Below, one piece after another: positions 1-9,030 of a stretch of DNA of 64,000 nt. How positions within the stretch are numbered: position 1 is the stretch's first letter; every line of letters starts with the position of its first letter. Below the pieces are notes generated by a model that saw only the letters and a program-made list of their open reading frames with translations, made no database searches and was not told the DNA's origin. The stretch comes from Microbacterium yannicii (GTDB taxonomy: Bacteria; Actinomycetota; Actinomycetes; Actinomycetales; Microbacteriaceae), in contig NZ_JAMXMB010000032.1 of the NCBI RefSeq assembly GCF_024055635.1, forward strand, positions 124,001 to 188,000. Reading direction: 5' to 3'. The translations under genes and the position numbers were made by a program.

Positions 1-574
1 CGCCTACGCGACCTTCCGCCGCACGATGTCGTGGGAACGCGCCGGCGCCGAGGGCACCGTGCACGTGCGCGAGGCCGTGGCGCTGAGTGCTGCCGCCGCG
101 CACCGCATGTGGTCGGTGCTGCTGGACCTCGACCTGACGACGCGCGTACAGGTCCCGAATCTGCCCGTCGACGACCCGATCGTGTCGCTGCTCGTCGATG
201 TGCGCGGCGCCGCACCGGACTACCAGGACAACAGCTGGATCCGCATCGTCGACCTGCCCGGCGCGCTGGCGCGGCGCATGTACGCGGGCGCGGTCGACGT
301 CGTGCTCGAGGTGACCGACGCGATGCTGCCCGCCAACGCGGGCCGCTGGCGTGTGCGCGCCGGCGCCTGGCAGCAGGCCGACGTGGTGCGCACCGACGAC
401 GAGCCCCACCTCGTGCTCGATGTCCGCGAGCTCGGTGCCGCGCACCTCGGTTCGGTGTCGCTCGCCTCGCTCGCGCAGGCGGGCCTCATCGAGGTGCGTT
501 CGCCGGAGGCCCTGCGGTCCGCGTCGGTCGCGTGGTCGTGGCCGGTCGCCGCGGGGGCGAACTGGGTCTTCTGA
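1..574 (+). CDS. GNAT acetyltransferase, Eis-like, C-terminal part
   Basis: The open frame enters from the left edge (first whole codon at base 2, reading AYATFRRTMSWERAG) and stops at 574, so only the last ~190 residues are visible. The order of a strand-rich segment, a WSVLLDLD stretch and a terminal sterol-carrier-like region (DVVLEV...LVLDVRELGAAHLGSVS...W) resembles the C-terminal half of Eis-type GNAT N-acetyltransferases, which acetylate amines with acetyl-CoA in the cytoplasm. The GNAT domain itself lies outside the window. It converges on rplI, with two hairpins between the genes. The substrate cannot be told from this fragment. Confidence 0.6.
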   Translation, partial: AYATFRRTMSWERAGAEGTVHVREAVALSAAAAHRMWSVLLDLDLTTRVQVPNLPVDDPIVSLLVDVRGAAPDYQDNSWIRIVDLPGALARRMYAGAVDVVLEVTDAMLPANAGRWRVRAGAWQQADVVRTDDEPHLVLDVRELGAAHLGSVSLASLAQAGLIEVRSPEALRSASVAWSWPVAAGANWVF

Positions 575-609
575 CCCTCAGCGCCGGAATGACGGACGCC
601 GGAAACGCC

Positions 610-656
610 GGATGCCGCGGGCCAGTGCTCGTGAAGAGCACCGGTCCGCGGCATCC
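610..656. terminator. Long hairpin between convergent genes
   Basis: An 11-bp outer stem (GGATGCCGCGG at 610-620 with CCGCGGCATCC at 646-656) encloses an inner GTGCTC/GAGCAC stem. It lies between the stop of the acetyltransferase and the end of rplI and probably stops transcription from both sides. There is no U-tract, which is common in actinobacteria. Confidence 0.65.
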
Positions 657-667
657 TGGTTCGACAG

Positions 668-685
668 GCTCACCAACCGGTGAGC
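668..685 (-). terminator. Small hairpin after rplI
   Basis: A perfect 7-bp stem, GCTCACC/GGTGAGC, with an AACC loop lies 7 bases beyond the rplI stop. The flanking TTCGACAGGCTCA text belongs to a repeat type seen again near 62.6 kb. Confidence 0.45.
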
Positions 686-691
686 GTCGTA

Positions 692-1144
692 TTACTTGGC
701 GGCGACCACCTGAAGGGTGATCACGGCGGTGAGGTCATCACGCAGGCGGATCGTCGCCTCGTGCTCGCCCACCGACTTGATCGGGGTGGTGATGTGGATC
801 TTGCGCTTGTCCAGGTCGCCGAGGCCGGCGGCCTTCACCGCGTTCGCGACGTCGACCGTCTTGACCGCACCGAACAGGCGACCCTCGGCGCCGGCCTTGA
901 CCGACAGCTTGACCTTGTTGGTCTCGAGGGTGTTCTTGAGGGCCACGGCCTCTTCGTGGTCGTGGATCGCGCGCGACTCGCGGGCGGCGCGGATCGACGC
1001 CACCTGCTTCTCGCCACCGCGGGTCCAGGCCACAGCGAAGCCCTGGGGGATGAGGTAGTTGCGGGCGAACCCGTTCTTGACCTCGACAACGTCTCCGGCG
1101 CTTCCGAGCCCGGCGACCTCATTCGTGAGAATCAGCTTTGCCAT
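692..1144 (-). CDS. rplI: 50S ribosomal protein L9
   Basis: The 150-residue protein starts [20 protein letters not shown], the classic L9 N-terminal domain that binds 23S rRNA. It continues with the [13 protein letters not shown] motif, a long central helix and the C-terminal domain ([18 protein letters not shown]). Length and motifs match the family. It is the last gene of the leftward rpsF-ssb-rpsR-rplI operon, 10 bases downstream of rpsR. Confidence 0.97.
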   Translation of the reverse strand: MAKLILTNEVAGLGSAGDVVEVKNGFARNYLIPQGFAVAWTRGGEKQVASIRAARESRAIHDHEEAVALKNTLETNKVKLSVKAGAEGRLFGAVKTVDVANAVKAAGLGDLDKRKIHITTPIKSVGEHEATIRLRDDLTAVITLQVVAAK

Positions 1145-1154
1145 TGGGTGCTCC

Positions 1155-1409
1155 TTAGCGGCCAGCGCCGGCGTAAGGCAGGAGCGCCATTTCGCGCGCG
1201 TTCTTGATCGCCTTGGCGATCAGACGCTGCTCCTGCACCGAGACACCGGTGATACGACGGGCGCGGATCTTGCCACGCTCCGAGATGAACTTGCGAAGAG
1301 TCGCGACGTCCTTGTAGTCGATGAGACCGACACGGATCGCCTTCGCGGGGGCCGCGTTCTTCGCGCCCTTCCGCGGCTTCCGGCGATCGCCGGTTGCCTT
1401 TCCAGCCAT
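1155..1409 (-). CDS. rpsR: 30S ribosomal protein S18
   Basis: This 84-residue basic protein carries the S18 core: [26 protein letters not shown], followed by [23 protein letters not shown]18 pairs with S6 on the small-subunit platform, and the S6 gene is two genes upstream. A ribosome site (GGAA) precedes the ATG. The length is normal for the type without zinc-binding cysteines. Confidence 0.97.
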   Translation of the reverse strand: MAGKATGDRRKPRKGAKNAAPAKAIRVGLIDYKDVATLRKFISERGKIRARRITGVSVQEQRLIAKAIKNAREMALLPYAGAGR

Positions 1410-1481
1410 GGTGGTTCCTTACGTTTCCTTGATCGGATGCCTCGTGCCGAGGCATCCGGAATCTGCTTCTGAGATCGACCC

Positions 1482-2012
1482 TTAGAAGGGGGTGTCGTCG
1501 CCGTAGGCGCCGGGAGCAGCCCAGGCGTCGCCGCCTGCAGCGCCACCGGTCGAGCCGGGCGTCGACCACGGCTCGTCGGCGACCTGAGCCGGGCGAGCCT
1601 GACCGCCACCGCCACCGCCACCGAAGCTGCCGCCGCCGCTCGAGCCGCCCGCAGCGCGGGTGACCTGTGCGGTCGCGTAGCGCAGCGACGGGCCGATCTC
1701 GTCGACCTCGAGCTCGATCGCGGTGCGGTTGTTGCCCTCGCGGTCCTGGTAGCTGCGCTGCTTGAGGCGGCCGGTCGCGATGACCCGCATGCCCTTGGTC
1801 AGCGAGCCGGCCACGTGCTCGGCGAACTCGCGCCACACGCTCGCGCGGAGGAACAGCGCTTCGCCGTCCTTCCACTCGTTCGCCTGACGGTCGAAGTTGC
1901 GCGGCGTCGACGCGATCGTGAAGTTCGCGACGGGGAGGCCGTTCTGCGTGTACCGCAGTTCGGGATCAGCCGTGAGGTTTCCCACGACGGTGATGATCGT
2001 CTCGCCGGCCAT
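1482..2012 (-). CDS. ssb: Single-stranded DNA-binding protein
   Basis: This 176-residue SSB has an N-terminal OB fold beginning [25 protein letters not shown] (with [52 protein letters not shown]). A Gly-rich linker follows, then an acidic tail ending DDTPF, the tip that recruits replication and repair proteins. The ATG at 2012 is chosen because it begins the OB fold and lies 5 bases after the rpsF stop. A longer frame continues upstream but is only an antisense-type extension through rpsF. Confidence 0.96.
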   Translation of the reverse strand: MAGETIITVVGNLTADPELRYTQNGLPVANFTIASTPRNFDRQANEWKDGEALFLRASVWREFAEHVAGSLTKGMRVIATGRLKQRSYQDREGNNRTAIELEVDEIGPSLRYATAQVTRAAGGSSGGGSFGGGGGGGQARPAQVADEPWSTPGSTGGAAGGDAWAAPGAYGDDTPF

Positions 2013-2017
2013 CAGCC

Positions 2018-2386
2018 TTACGCCTTCGCTGCCTTGGCAGACTTGCGAGCGGCGCGCTCGTCGGCGCGCTGCTTCTCGGAGGCGATCATCGCGATGGCCT
2101 CTTCGGCACGCAGCACCTTGGTGCGCATGATCTGCTCGTTGAGGTTGAGCTGACGGTCGAGCTCCTGCGTGGTCGCGGCGGTCGCCGTGAAGTTGACGAC
2201 GGCGTAGATGCCCTCGTTCTTCTTCTGGATCTCGTACGCGAGACGGCGCTTGCCCCAGATGTCGATGTTCTCGATGGTGCCGCCGTCGGTCGTGATGACC
2301 TTCAGGAACTTGTCGAGGTTGGCGCCGACCTGGCGCTCGTCGATCTCGGGGTTCAGGATGACCATGAGTTCGTACTGGTGCGTCAC
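2018..2386 (-). CDS. rpsF: 30S ribosomal protein S6
   Basis: This 122-residue S6 ([19 protein letters not shown]...[27 protein letters not shown]) has a Lys/Ala-rich tail. It starts with GTG at 2386, set by a near-perfect AGGAGGT at 2392-2398 (minus strand). It is the first gene of the S6/SSB/S18/L9 operon and the partner of S18. Confidence 0.97.
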   Translation of the reverse strand: MTHQYELMVILNPEIDERQVGANLDKFLKVITTDGGTIENIDIWGKRRLAYEIQKKNEGIYAVVNFTATAATTQELDRQLNLNEQIMRTKVLRAEEAIAMIASEKQRADERAARKSAKAAKA

Positions 2387-2571
2387 TAACCCACCTCCTT
2401 CGGACTAGAACGGCTGCCGGGCATTTCCCGACAGCAGGAGGGTGTGTGTGCACGTCATCCGCCAGGCACGCAGGTGCGCGCATATACGGACAACCCTCCA
2501 ATGGTACCGGATGCCGCGCCACACGCCGAACCGGGACTCCGGCAGCCCGCCGGCCGGTTCCCGGGCCTCTG
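2387..2571 (-). promoter_or_regulatory. rpsF operon leader, with candidate S6:S18-type hairpin
   Basis: This 185-base gap between the glycosyltransferase and rpsF must hold the operon promoter. A TACCAT -10-like box lies on the minus strand at 2504-2509. Closer to rpsF, 2414-2437 folds into CTGC-bulge-CGGG / CCCG-GCAG with a three-base bulge. Bulged leader hairpins are known sites where the S6:S18 complex represses rpsF operons. The match here is by position and shape only. Confidence 0.35.
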
Positions 2572-3873
2572 TCACTGGGCCGCGTCGAGCCGGCCGGAGA
2601 CCACCTCCGCGAGCACCGAGTCGAGGCCCTCCAGCCCGTCGGCCGTGGCGAACTCCGCCGCCAGCTCACGTGCCCGCGTTCGGAAGGAGCTCTCCGCACG
2701 CACGCGTTCGACTGCTCGAGCCACCTGCACCGCGGTCGGCTGGTTCGTCTTGAGGTTGATGCCGGCGCCCGACCACCCGACGCGGGCACACACCTCGACC
2801 TTGTCTTCGGTCTGCCCGGCGACGACGAGGGAGACGCCGTGGCCGAGCGCCTGCTGAACGCCGCCATACCCGCCGTTGGTCACGACGACATCGGTGAGCG
2901 GCAGCAGGCGGTCGTACGGCAGGTACTGCGCGACACGCACATTGGCAGGCAGGTCCGATGGCAGGGCGCTGCGCGGTCGGCCTCCGGTCGAGACGACGAC
3001 GAGAGCATCGGATGCCGCGAGCCCCTCGATCGTCGGGAGCACCAGCTGGCCGAAGTCGGCGTTCGCAACCGTTCCCTGTGTCACATGCACGACCGGTCGC
3101 GATCCGTCGAGGTCGCTCCACCAGTCGGGAAGTGCGACCCCGCTGGACGGTGCGGGCAGCACTCCCGCGAACCGCACGTTGGCGCGCAGGTCGGACCGCG
3201 GGTATTCGAATCCCGGCACGGTGAACTGCACGAGCGCGTCGGCGTGAGCGGTCCAGTCGAGCACGAAGCCGCCGAGCGTCACGCCGACCTCGCGGCGGCA
3301 CAGCTCGTCGGCCTCCCGCTGCACCGCGCCGAAGATCCCGCGCTCCGCGATCACGGTGAGCAGGGCATTCCGGAGGCGCCCGAGTGCCCCCGGACGCGGG
3401 GTGACACCGAGACCGAACGGCGCGGTGTCACGGCTCTTGGCGCCCAGCGGGAAGATTCCGAGAGCGACGACGGGCGGGCGCTCGTCGCGCGGCAGCCGAG
3501 ACAACAGCGCCGCGCCGATGAAGAGGGGCTCCGTCAGCACCGCATCGATGCGACCGGCCGTCAGTTCCTTGCGGACGGCGGCCAGCTGCGCGGCGGCCGG
3601 TCGGATGAAGAGGTTGGTGATGTCGAAGCGGATGGCGGCCGGTCCCGTCAGTCCGCGGCGCTCGGGGAACGCGCCATCCGCATCGTCGAGATCGACGTCG
3701 GCTTCCGCGGGCAGCGGCAGGAACTGCGCCCCCGCGGCGCGCACCGGATCCGCATAGCGAGGGCTGGTGAGGAAGTCGACCCGGTCTCCGCGCGCGATCA
3801 GATGCCGCGTGATCTGCAGGAGGGGCATGACATGGCCGTGGGCGGGTGTGCAGGTGATGAGGTAGCGGGACAT
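2572..3873 (-). CDS. MGT-family UDP-glycosyltransferase
   Basis: This 433-residue GT-B enzyme begins [32 protein letters not shown] (acceptor domain). The C-terminal nucleotide-sugar domain contains [15 protein letters not shown] and [26 protein letters not shown]. Family members move a sugar from a UDP-sugar to small hydrophobic acceptors such as macrolides or flavonoids. The usual TH(G/A)GxG of the donor site reads TNGGYGG here, so the common His is replaced by Asn. It is transcribed divergently from the tetR-type gene at 3938, which probably controls it, and a role in modifying or detoxifying a small molecule is likely. The start is the ATG of the conserved MSRYL. Confidence 0.85.
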   Translation of the reverse strand: MSRYLITCTPAHGHVMPLLQITRHLIARGDRVDFLTSPRYADPVRAAGAQFLPLPAEADVDLDDADGAFPERRGLTGPAAIRFDITNLFIRPAAAQLAAVRKELTAGRIDAVLTEPLFIGAALLSRLPRDERPPVVALGIFPLGAKSRDTAPFGLGVTPRPGALGRLRNALLTVIAERGIFGAVQREADELCRREVGVTLGGFVLDWTAHADALVQFTVPGFEYPRSDLRANVRFAGVLPAPSSGVALPDWWSDLDGSRPVVHVTQGTVANADFGQLVLPTIEGLAASDALVVVSTGGRPRSALPSDLPANVRVAQYLPYDRLLPLTDVVVTNGGYGGVQQALGHGVSLVVAGQTEDKVEVCARVGWSGAGINLKTNQPTAVQVARAVERVRAESSFRTRARELAAEFATADGLEGLDSVLAEVVSGRLDAAQ

Positions 3874-3895
3874 GTGGGCGACTTTCGGTAGATTC

Positions 3896-3916
3896 GAATG
3901 TACTGTGGGAGTATTC
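3896..3916. promoter_or_regulatory. Candidate operator between glycosyltransferase and TetR genes
   Basis: In the 64-base divergent gap, GAATGTACT (3896-3904) and AGTATTC (3910-3916) form an imperfect inverted repeat. The place and size are usual for a TetR operator that covers both promoters. No footprint data are implied. Confidence 0.4.
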
Positions 3917-3937
3917 ACCACCATGAGAGGCAAGTCA

Positions 3938-4591
3938 ATGACTGCTGATACATCCGGATCGGACGGACGTTCACGGACGTATCGATCCGAACTGCGCTCC
4001 CAGCAGGCACAGCAGACGCGGCGGCGCATCGTCGAGGCATCCGCCCGGCTCTTCGCAACTCGGGGCTACCAGGCGACGACCCTTGCGGCGATCGCTCGCG
4101 AGGCGGGGGTCTCCAGCGAGACGGTGAAGACGGCTGCCCCCAAGGCCGAACTGCTCCTCGCCGCGTTCGAGATCGTGTTCTCGGGCACGGTGGATGCGGA
4201 GTCGCTCACCGACACCGAGGTGGGGTCGGGCGTGATGTCCTTGCCCGACGCTGCGTTCCTGGACACCGTCCTCGAGCAGATCGCGATCGCCAACGCCCGC
4301 GGCCACGCCCTGTGGACGGTCATCCTCGGAGCTGCAGCATCCGATCCCGTGGTCGATTCCGCGCTGCAGGGGATGCTCAGCCGACGAGCCGCCGACTATC
4401 GCCGGCTTGTCGACGAGCTCGTCGGTCGCGGGTACGTCGGCGTCGTGTCCGATCCCGATGCCGTCGCGGCCGCCCTCTCATTCCTGCTCTCGCCGGAGGG
4501 GTATCAGCAGCTGGTCACGCAGTCGGGCTGGAGTCCCGAGCGCTACACGGCGTGGCTGCGCGAGGCTGTCCGCACCGAGCTCGCGCGCTGA
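3938..4591 (+). CDS. TetR-family transcriptional regulator
   Basis: This 217-residue regulator has an N-terminal helix-turn-helix (TRRRIVEASARLFATRGYQATTLAAIAREAGVSSETV) and a helical ligand domain ending EGYQQLVTQSGWSPERYTAWLREAVRTELAR. The ATG at 3938 follows GAGAGG by 7 bases; an earlier ATG at 3923 is less well placed. It faces away from the MGT glycosyltransferase, so the simple model is a ligand-released repressor of that gene and itself. Confidence 0.88.
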   Translation: MTADTSGSDGRSRTYRSELRSQQAQQTRRRIVEASARLFATRGYQATTLAAIAREAGVSSETVKTAAPKAELLLAAFEIVFSGTVDAESLTDTEVGSGVMSLPDAAFLDTVLEQIAIANARGHALWTVILGAAASDPVVDSALQGMLSRRAADYRRLVDELVGRGYVGVVSDPDAVAAALSFLLSPEGYQQLVTQSGWSPERYTAWLREAVRTELAR

Positions 4592-4652
4592 GCGGGACAA
4601 CACCGCGGCCGGCGCACCCCGGACGTCGCGGTCACCCGGGACGGGGGTGCCG

Positions 4653-4727
4653 GCGTCGAGACAGGGGATTCGCGCCGAGACCGGGGGTGTCGCCCTGTGT
4701 CTCGCGGGAAATCCCCTGGTTCGGCGC
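4653..4727 (+). repeat. 75-bp palindromic element, copy A
   Basis: Arms 4653-4670 and 4710-4727 are inverted repeats with 15 of 18 bases matching (core AGGGGATT/AATCCCCT). The middle contains CGAGACCGGGGGTGTCGCCC. It lies between the convergent tetR and acyl-CoA dehydrogenase genes. Reverse-complemented copy B (29204-29278) and direct copy C (31178-31252) are the same length and clearly related. Confidence 0.75.
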
Positions 4728-4756
4728 GGCCGAGCCCGGGGCCCGACGACGACGCG

Positions 4757-5956
4757 TCAGCGGAAGGCGTCGAGCCCCGTGAGGTGCTGGCCGAGGACCA
4801 GGGTGTGCACCTCGTCGGTGCCCTCGTAGGTGCGCACCGACTCGAGGTTCGCGGCGTGCCGGATCGGCGAGTTCTCGAGCAGCACCCCGTCGCCGCCGAG
4901 GATCGTCCGCGCCTCACGCGCGATCGCGATCGCCTCCCGCACGTTGTTGAGCTTGCCCAGCGAGATCATCGCGGGCGTCAGTGTGCCGGCATCCTTCGCG
5001 CGTCCGAGGTGCAGCGCGAGCAGCGCGCCCTTCTGCAGCTCGATCGCCATGTCGACGAGCTTGCGCTGCGTCAGCTGGAAGCCGGCGATCGGACGCCCGA
5101 ACTGCTCGCGCCGCAGCGCGTGGTGCAGCGCCGCCTCGTAGCTGTCGCGGGCCGCGCCGAGCGCGCCCCACACGATCCCGTACCGCGCCTCGTTGAGCGC
5201 CGAGAACGGTCCGCGCAGCCCGCGCGCGCCGGGAAGGAGAGCGGATGCCGGCTGCCGCACGCCGTCGAACCGCAGTTCGGTCTGCACCGACGCGCGCATC
5301 GACCCCTTCGGCTCGAGCACGGTGATGTCGAGCCCCGCCGTGTCGGTGGGCACCAGGAAGCCGCGGACCCCCTCGTCGGTCTGCGCCCACACGACCACGA
5401 TCTGCGCGATGGAGGCGAGCCCGATCCAGCGTTTCGCACCCTCGATGACCCAGTCCGACCCGTCGCGGCGTGCGTACGTCTTCATGCTCGACGGGTCGGA
5501 TCCGGCGGTCGGCTCGGTGAGCGCGAAGCTGCCGATGGCCTCGCCCGCGGCCAGGCGCGGCAGCCACTCCTGCTTCTGCTCCTCGCTGCCCCAGCGGTGG
5601 ATCGAGCCCATCGCGAGCGACCCCTGCACGGAGACGAACGTGCGGATGCCCGAGTCGCCGGCCTCGAGCTCGAGCGCGGCGAGTCCGTATTCGACGGCGC
5701 TGCGGCCGGGGCATCCGTAGCCGTCGAGTGTCATGCCGAGCACGCCCAGGCGTCCGAGCGCGGGAGCGAGTTCGACGGGGAAGTGACCACGGTCGAACCA
5801 GTCGGCGATGTGGGGGCGGATCTCGTCGTCGACGAAGGCGCGCACGCGGTCGCGGACGGCGCGTTCCTCGGCGCTGAGGAGGGCATCGATGCCGAGGATG
5901 TCGGATGCCGCGCGCAGCGCTTCGAGATCGTCAGGGTTCGTACGGGCCTCGGTCAT
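4757..5956 (-). CDS. Acyl-CoA dehydrogenase, glutaryl-CoA dehydrogenase-like
   Basis: This 399-residue flavoenzyme has the acyl-CoA dehydrogenase layout: a helical N-domain, a middle strand domain (FALTEPTAGSDPSSMKTYARRDGSDWVIEGAKRWIG) and a C-domain. Near the end, RTYEGTDEVHTLVLGQHLTG carries the catalytic Glu in the same place as in glutaryl-CoA dehydrogenase, and GCPGRSAVEYGLAALELEAGDSGIRTFVSVQ fits that subfamily. The likely reaction is FAD-linked oxidation of glutaryl-CoA to crotonyl-CoA in lysine/tryptophan breakdown. The ATG at 5956 (MTEARTNPDD) is preferred to an upstream extension that starts at 5995. Confidence 0.87.
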   Translation of the reverse strand: MTEARTNPDDLEALRAASDILGIDALLSAEERAVRDRVRAFVDDEIRPHIADWFDRGHFPVELAPALGRLGVLGMTLDGYGCPGRSAVEYGLAALELEAGDSGIRTFVSVQGSLAMGSIHRWGSEEQKQEWLPRLAAGEAIGSFALTEPTAGSDPSSMKTYARRDGSDWVIEGAKRWIGLASIAQIVVVWAQTDEGVRGFLVPTDTAGLDITVLEPKGSMRASVQTELRFDGVRQPASALLPGARGLRGPFSALNEARYGIVWGALGAARDSYEAALHHALRREQFGRPIAGFQLTQRKLVDMAIELQKGALLALHLGRAKDAGTLTPAMISLGKLNNVREAIAIAREARTILGGDGVLLENSPIRHAANLESVRTYEGTDEVHTLVLGQHLTGLDAFR

Positions 5957-5989
5957 GGCACCGATTCTGCCCGGTAGCGTGTGCGCCGT

Positions 5990-6070
5990 GTGCACACACC
6001 GGAGCTCGAGGCGCGGCCGATCCGCGAGGACACGATGCTGACGTGGGACGCGGACGATCTCAACCGGTGA
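5990..6070 (+). CDS. Possible tiny open frame, 26 residues
   Basis: A GTG-initiated frame (VHTPELEARPIREDTMLTWD... ending NR) runs divergently from the dehydrogenase. Its codons look normal for this genome, but there is no ribosome site and no similar protein that I recognise. It may be the remnant 5' end of a lost gene or chance. Confidence 0.15.
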   Translation: MHTPELEARPIREDTMLTWDADDLNR

Positions 6071-6192
6071 CGGGCCGACCCGGCGGCGACGTCGTCCGCG
6101 TCGGCCTCTCGCCAGGGCGCCCGCGAGACGATAGGTTCGCGGCAGCCTCGGGTGTTCCGTCGAGGTCCGCGAGCCGCGGGGACGGCCGCAAG

Positions 6193-6205
6193 CGATTATC
6201 GATTA
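6193..6205. promoter_or_regulatory. Candidate GntR operator, copy 1
   Basis: The 13-mer CGATTATCGATTA lies 38 bases before the SGNH hydrolase ATG. The exact same 13 bases occur, reverse-complemented, at 24868-24880 just upstream of the sugar-binding-protein gene. AT-rich sites like this stand out in such GC-rich DNA, and the GntR regulator is encoded in the operon that follows. Confidence 0.6.
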
Positions 6206-6242
6206 TGCTGACGGAACACGCTCCAACGATGGGACCGAACGG

Positions 6243-6890
6243 ATGCCTCGCACGACCACTCTCGTCTTCGCCGGCGATTCGATCACCGACGCCGGACGCG
6301 ATCGCGAAGACGCCGCGTCGCTCGGGGACGGCTACGTCGCGCTGATCGCCCGGGCCGTCGGCGACGGCGACCCCGGCGTGACCGTCGTCAACAAGGGGAT
6401 CGGAGGCGACCGCGCGGTCGACCTCGCCGCACGCTGGGACGACGTGCTCGCCGCGCAGCCCGATGTGCTCACCGTGTACGTCGGCGTCAATGACATGTGG
6501 CGCCGCTTCGACAGCGATGACCCCACATCCGCCGAGGATTTCGAGGCCTCGGTCGCGGGGCTGCTGCAGGCAGCGCGCGATGCCGGCGTCGAGCGCCTCG
6601 TGCTCATCGAGCCGTTCTTCGTGCCGGTGCGCGACGACCAGGTGGCCTGGCTCGACGACCTGAACGGCAAGCGCGACGCGGTGCGCCGGCTGGCCGAGCG
6701 CTTCGACGCGACGCTGGTCTTGCTGCACGACGATGTCACGGCGGCTGCAGCAGAGAACGGCGCGCCGGCGATCGTGCCCGACGGCGTGCATCCGACCCCG
6801 CAGGGGGCCGAAATCATCGCCGATGCCTGGCTCCGGGCCCACGCCGCGCTGGTGCCGGTCGACGCGGCGGTCACGGCGGTGTCGCCATGA
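6243..6890 (+). CDS. SGNH/GDSL hydrolase
   Basis: This 215-residue esterase-type protein shows all four family blocks: FAGDSITDAG (nucleophile Ser13), KGIGGD (oxyanion Gly), YVGVNDMW (Asn) and DGVHPTPQG (Asp-x-x-His). No signal peptide is present, so it acts in the cytoplasm, probably removing acyl groups (for instance acetyl) from an imported carbohydrate. Its stop overlaps the start of the GntR gene (ATGA), so the two are one operon. A candidate operator shared with the sugar ABC operon precedes it. Confidence 0.88.
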   Translation: MPRTTTLVFAGDSITDAGRDREDAASLGDGYVALIARAVGDGDPGVTVVNKGIGGDRAVDLAARWDDVLAAQPDVLTVYVGVNDMWRRFDSDDPTSAEDFEASVAGLLQAARDAGVERLVLIEPFFVPVRDDQVAWLDDLNGKRDAVRRLAERFDATLVLLHDDVTAAAAENGAPAIVPDGVHPTPQGAEIIADAWLRAHAALVPVDAAVTAVSP

Positions 6891-7564
6891 CCGATGCGCT
6901 CAGCTCGGTCACCGAGCTCAAGCGCGGTCTGCTCTCGGACCAGATCTACGAGCTCGTCAAGACGATGATCAAGGAGGGCTCGCTCGTGCCCGGCGAGCAG
7001 CTGGTCGAATCACAGCTCGCACGCCGGCTGCAGGTGAGTCAGGCACCGGTGCGCGACGCGCTCAAGCAGCTCGCCCACGAGGGGCTCGTGACCCACGTGC
7101 GTCATCAGGGCAACTTCGTGTCGAGCTACTCCGACGAGGAGGTCGCGCAGGCCAAGGTCGCCCGTGCCGAGCTCGAATCGATCGCGGGCCGGCTGACCTG
7201 CGGCGACCTCGACGCCGATGCCCGCGAACGCCTCGAGCAGCTCATCGCCGACATGCACGCCGCAGCCGAGGCCAAGGATCTCGGCACCTTCCGCGAACTC
7301 GACTTCGCCTTCCACCGCGGCGTCATCGAGGCGAGCGGCAACGTCTACCTCCCGCGCATGTGGGACATCATCGAGCCCAGCCTGCGCGCACTCCACGTGC
7401 TCGGCGACCCTTCCTTCCCCGGGGACTGGCACACGGTCGCGGAGTGGCACCGCAGCCTGCTGGAGGCGCTCGACGCCGGCGATCCCGAGAGTGCGGCGCG
7501 ACTGTTCTACGCGCACGCCGCGGGCACGCTGATGCCCGACGAGACCGACGACGCCGGCGCATAG
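6887..7564 (+). CDS. GntR-family regulator, FCD (FadR) subfamily
   Basis: This 225-residue protein has an N-terminal winged helix (LLSDQIYELVKTMIKEGSLVPGEQLVESQLARRLQVSQAPVRDALKQLAHEGLV) and an all-helical FCD ligand domain containing ELDFAFHRGVIEASGN and EWHRSLLEALDAGD. The His and Asp residues typical of the metal/acid-binding pocket are there. It is translationally coupled to the SGNH hydrolase. FCD regulators usually sense sugar acids or other carboxylates. The shared 13-mer at 6193 and 24868 suggests it controls both its own operon and the sugar uptake operon. Confidence 0.9.
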   Translation: MTDALSSVTELKRGLLSDQIYELVKTMIKEGSLVPGEQLVESQLARRLQVSQAPVRDALKQLAHEGLVTHVRHQGNFVSSYSDEEVAQAKVARAELESIAGRLTCGDLDADARERLEQLIADMHAAAEAKDLGTFRELDFAFHRGVIEASGNVYLPRMWDIIEPSLRALHVLGDPSFPGDWHTVAEWHRSLLEALDAGDPESAARLFYAHAAGTLMPDETDDAGA

Positions 7565-7622
7565 CCGGCTCTGGTCACCTGCCGTTCGCCTGCTGTTCCC
7601 CCGCGCTCATTAGCGTCGCGGA

Positions 7623-9026
7623 GTGCTCTCCGCCGTTCCGCGCCTGTCCCGCCCCCTGATCGTCGGCATCGCCGCGGTGTTCGCCGCCGTGCTCGTGCTC
7701 CTCACCGCCTCGAGCGCCTCCGCACACCCGGCGGGCAGCACGGGTGTCTTCGTCACCGTGCAGTCGGATGCCGTCGACGTCGAGATGCAGATCCAGAAGG
7801 CCGGATTCGTCGCGGCCACGGGCTACGACCTGGCCACCGATCAGGCGGAGCTCGACGCCGTGGCCGACAACCTCATGACGTTCATCCTGAACCGCGTGAC
7901 GGTGAACGACGACGTCTCGAAGCTCACCCCGACCGTCACCGAGGATCCCGAGTTCACCCGGGTCAACGGCGAGGACTCCATCCGCACCACGATCCGGTTC
8001 GCGGACGGCGACCGGCCGATCGAGGGCGCCGTCACCCTCGACTACGACTTCATCCTCGACGTCGTCCCCTCGCACCAGGTGTACGTCGCGCTGGTCAGCG
8101 ACTGGGGCAACGGCCAGGTCGCCGAAGGCGATCCCGAGGTCGTCGGCGTACTCGGCGGCGGTGTGACCGAGATCACCCTCGACCGCTCCGCACGGACCCC
8201 GCTTGCCGGCTTCTTCTCGGTGGTGTGGCTCGGGATGCTGCACATCGCCGAGGGAACGGATCACCTGCTGTTCCTCATGACGCTGCTCGTCGTCGCGCCC
8301 TCGCTCGCCGTGCGCTCGAGGCGCGGTGTGCGGTGGACCGAGCCCATCCCGGTGAAGCGGGCGGTGCTGCGAGCGACCCTCATCATCACGTCGTTCACGG
8401 TCGGCCACCTCATCACGCTGGCCCTGGTGTCGCTGGGAGTGATCTCGTTCCCGACCAAGCCGGTCGAGATCCTCGTCGCGGTCTCGATCATCGTGGCCGC
8501 GGTCCATGCGATCAAGCCGCTGATGCCCCGCGGTGAGCTGCTCATCGCCGGCGTGTTCGGACTGGTCCACGGCACCGCCTTCGCGACCACGATCCTCGAT
8601 CTGAACCTGAGCTTCGGCGAGAAGCTCGTCGCCATCGTGGGGTTCAACGTCGGCGTCGAACTCGCGCAGCTCTGTGCAGCCGTACTCGTGCTGCCGCTGC
8701 TGATCTGGCTGTCGCGCGCCCGCGCCTATCCGGTCTTCCGCACCGTGATCGCGGGGCTGGCGATCGTGGCCGCATCGGCGTGGATCATCGCCATCAGCGT
8801 GGACGGCACCACCGTCCTGCAGCCGGTCTTCGACGGCATCGCCCGGTCGCCCCTGGTCTGGTACCTCGCCCTGGTCGCCGTGGTGGCCCTGCTCTGGTAC
8901 TTCACGCGCACCGGCCCGAGCAAGGGTGAAGCGGATGCCGCGTCCCTCGCGCCCGCGGACTCGCCTGAGGATCCTGCCGAGCAAGTGGCCGAGCACGAGG
9001 CGTTGTCGGACCGGACACCCGCGTAG
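7623..9026 (+). CDS. HupE/UreJ-family membrane protein
   Basis: This 467-residue protein has a signal peptide (cleavage near SASA-HPAG) and an extracytoplasmic domain of about 170 residues. A multi-helix membrane part follows with the family signature MLHIAEGTDHLLFLMTLLVV and the later motifs FTVGHLITLAL, LVHGTAFATTI and FNVGVELAQLC. The His/Asp motifs suggest metal handling. HupE proteins are linked to nickel supply, but the long N-terminal domain marks the HupE/UreJ_2 type of unknown substrate. It ends in an acidic cytoplasmic tail. It starts with GTG at 7623, 58 bases after the GntR gene. Confidence 0.8.
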   Translation: MLSAVPRLSRPLIVGIAAVFAAVLVLLTASSASAHPAGSTGVFVTVQSDAVDVEMQIQKAGFVAATGYDLATDQAELDAVADNLMTFILNRVTVNDDVSKLTPTVTEDPEFTRVNGEDSIRTTIRFADGDRPIEGAVTLDYDFILDVVPSHQVYVALVSDWGNGQVAEGDPEVVGVLGGGVTEITLDRSARTPLAGFFSVVWLGMLHIAEGTDHLLFLMTLLVVAPSLAVRSRRGVRWTEPIPVKRAVLRATLIITSFTVGHLITLALVSLGVISFPTKPVEILVAVSIIVAAVHAIKPLMPRGELLIAGVFGLVHGTAFATTILDLNLSFGEKLVAIVGFNVGVELAQLCAAVLVLPLLIWLSRARAYPVFRTVIAGLAIVAASAWIIAISVDGTTVLQPVFDGIARSPLVWYLALVAVVALLWYFTRTGPSKGEADAASLAPADSPEDPAEQVAEHEALSDRTPA

Positions 9027-9030
9027 GGCG

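Noticed and set aside
1482..2867. A 461-codon frame that extends ssb far upstream
   Set aside because: The extra part is antisense-like sequence across rpsF and the glycosyltransferase end; SSB begins at 2012.
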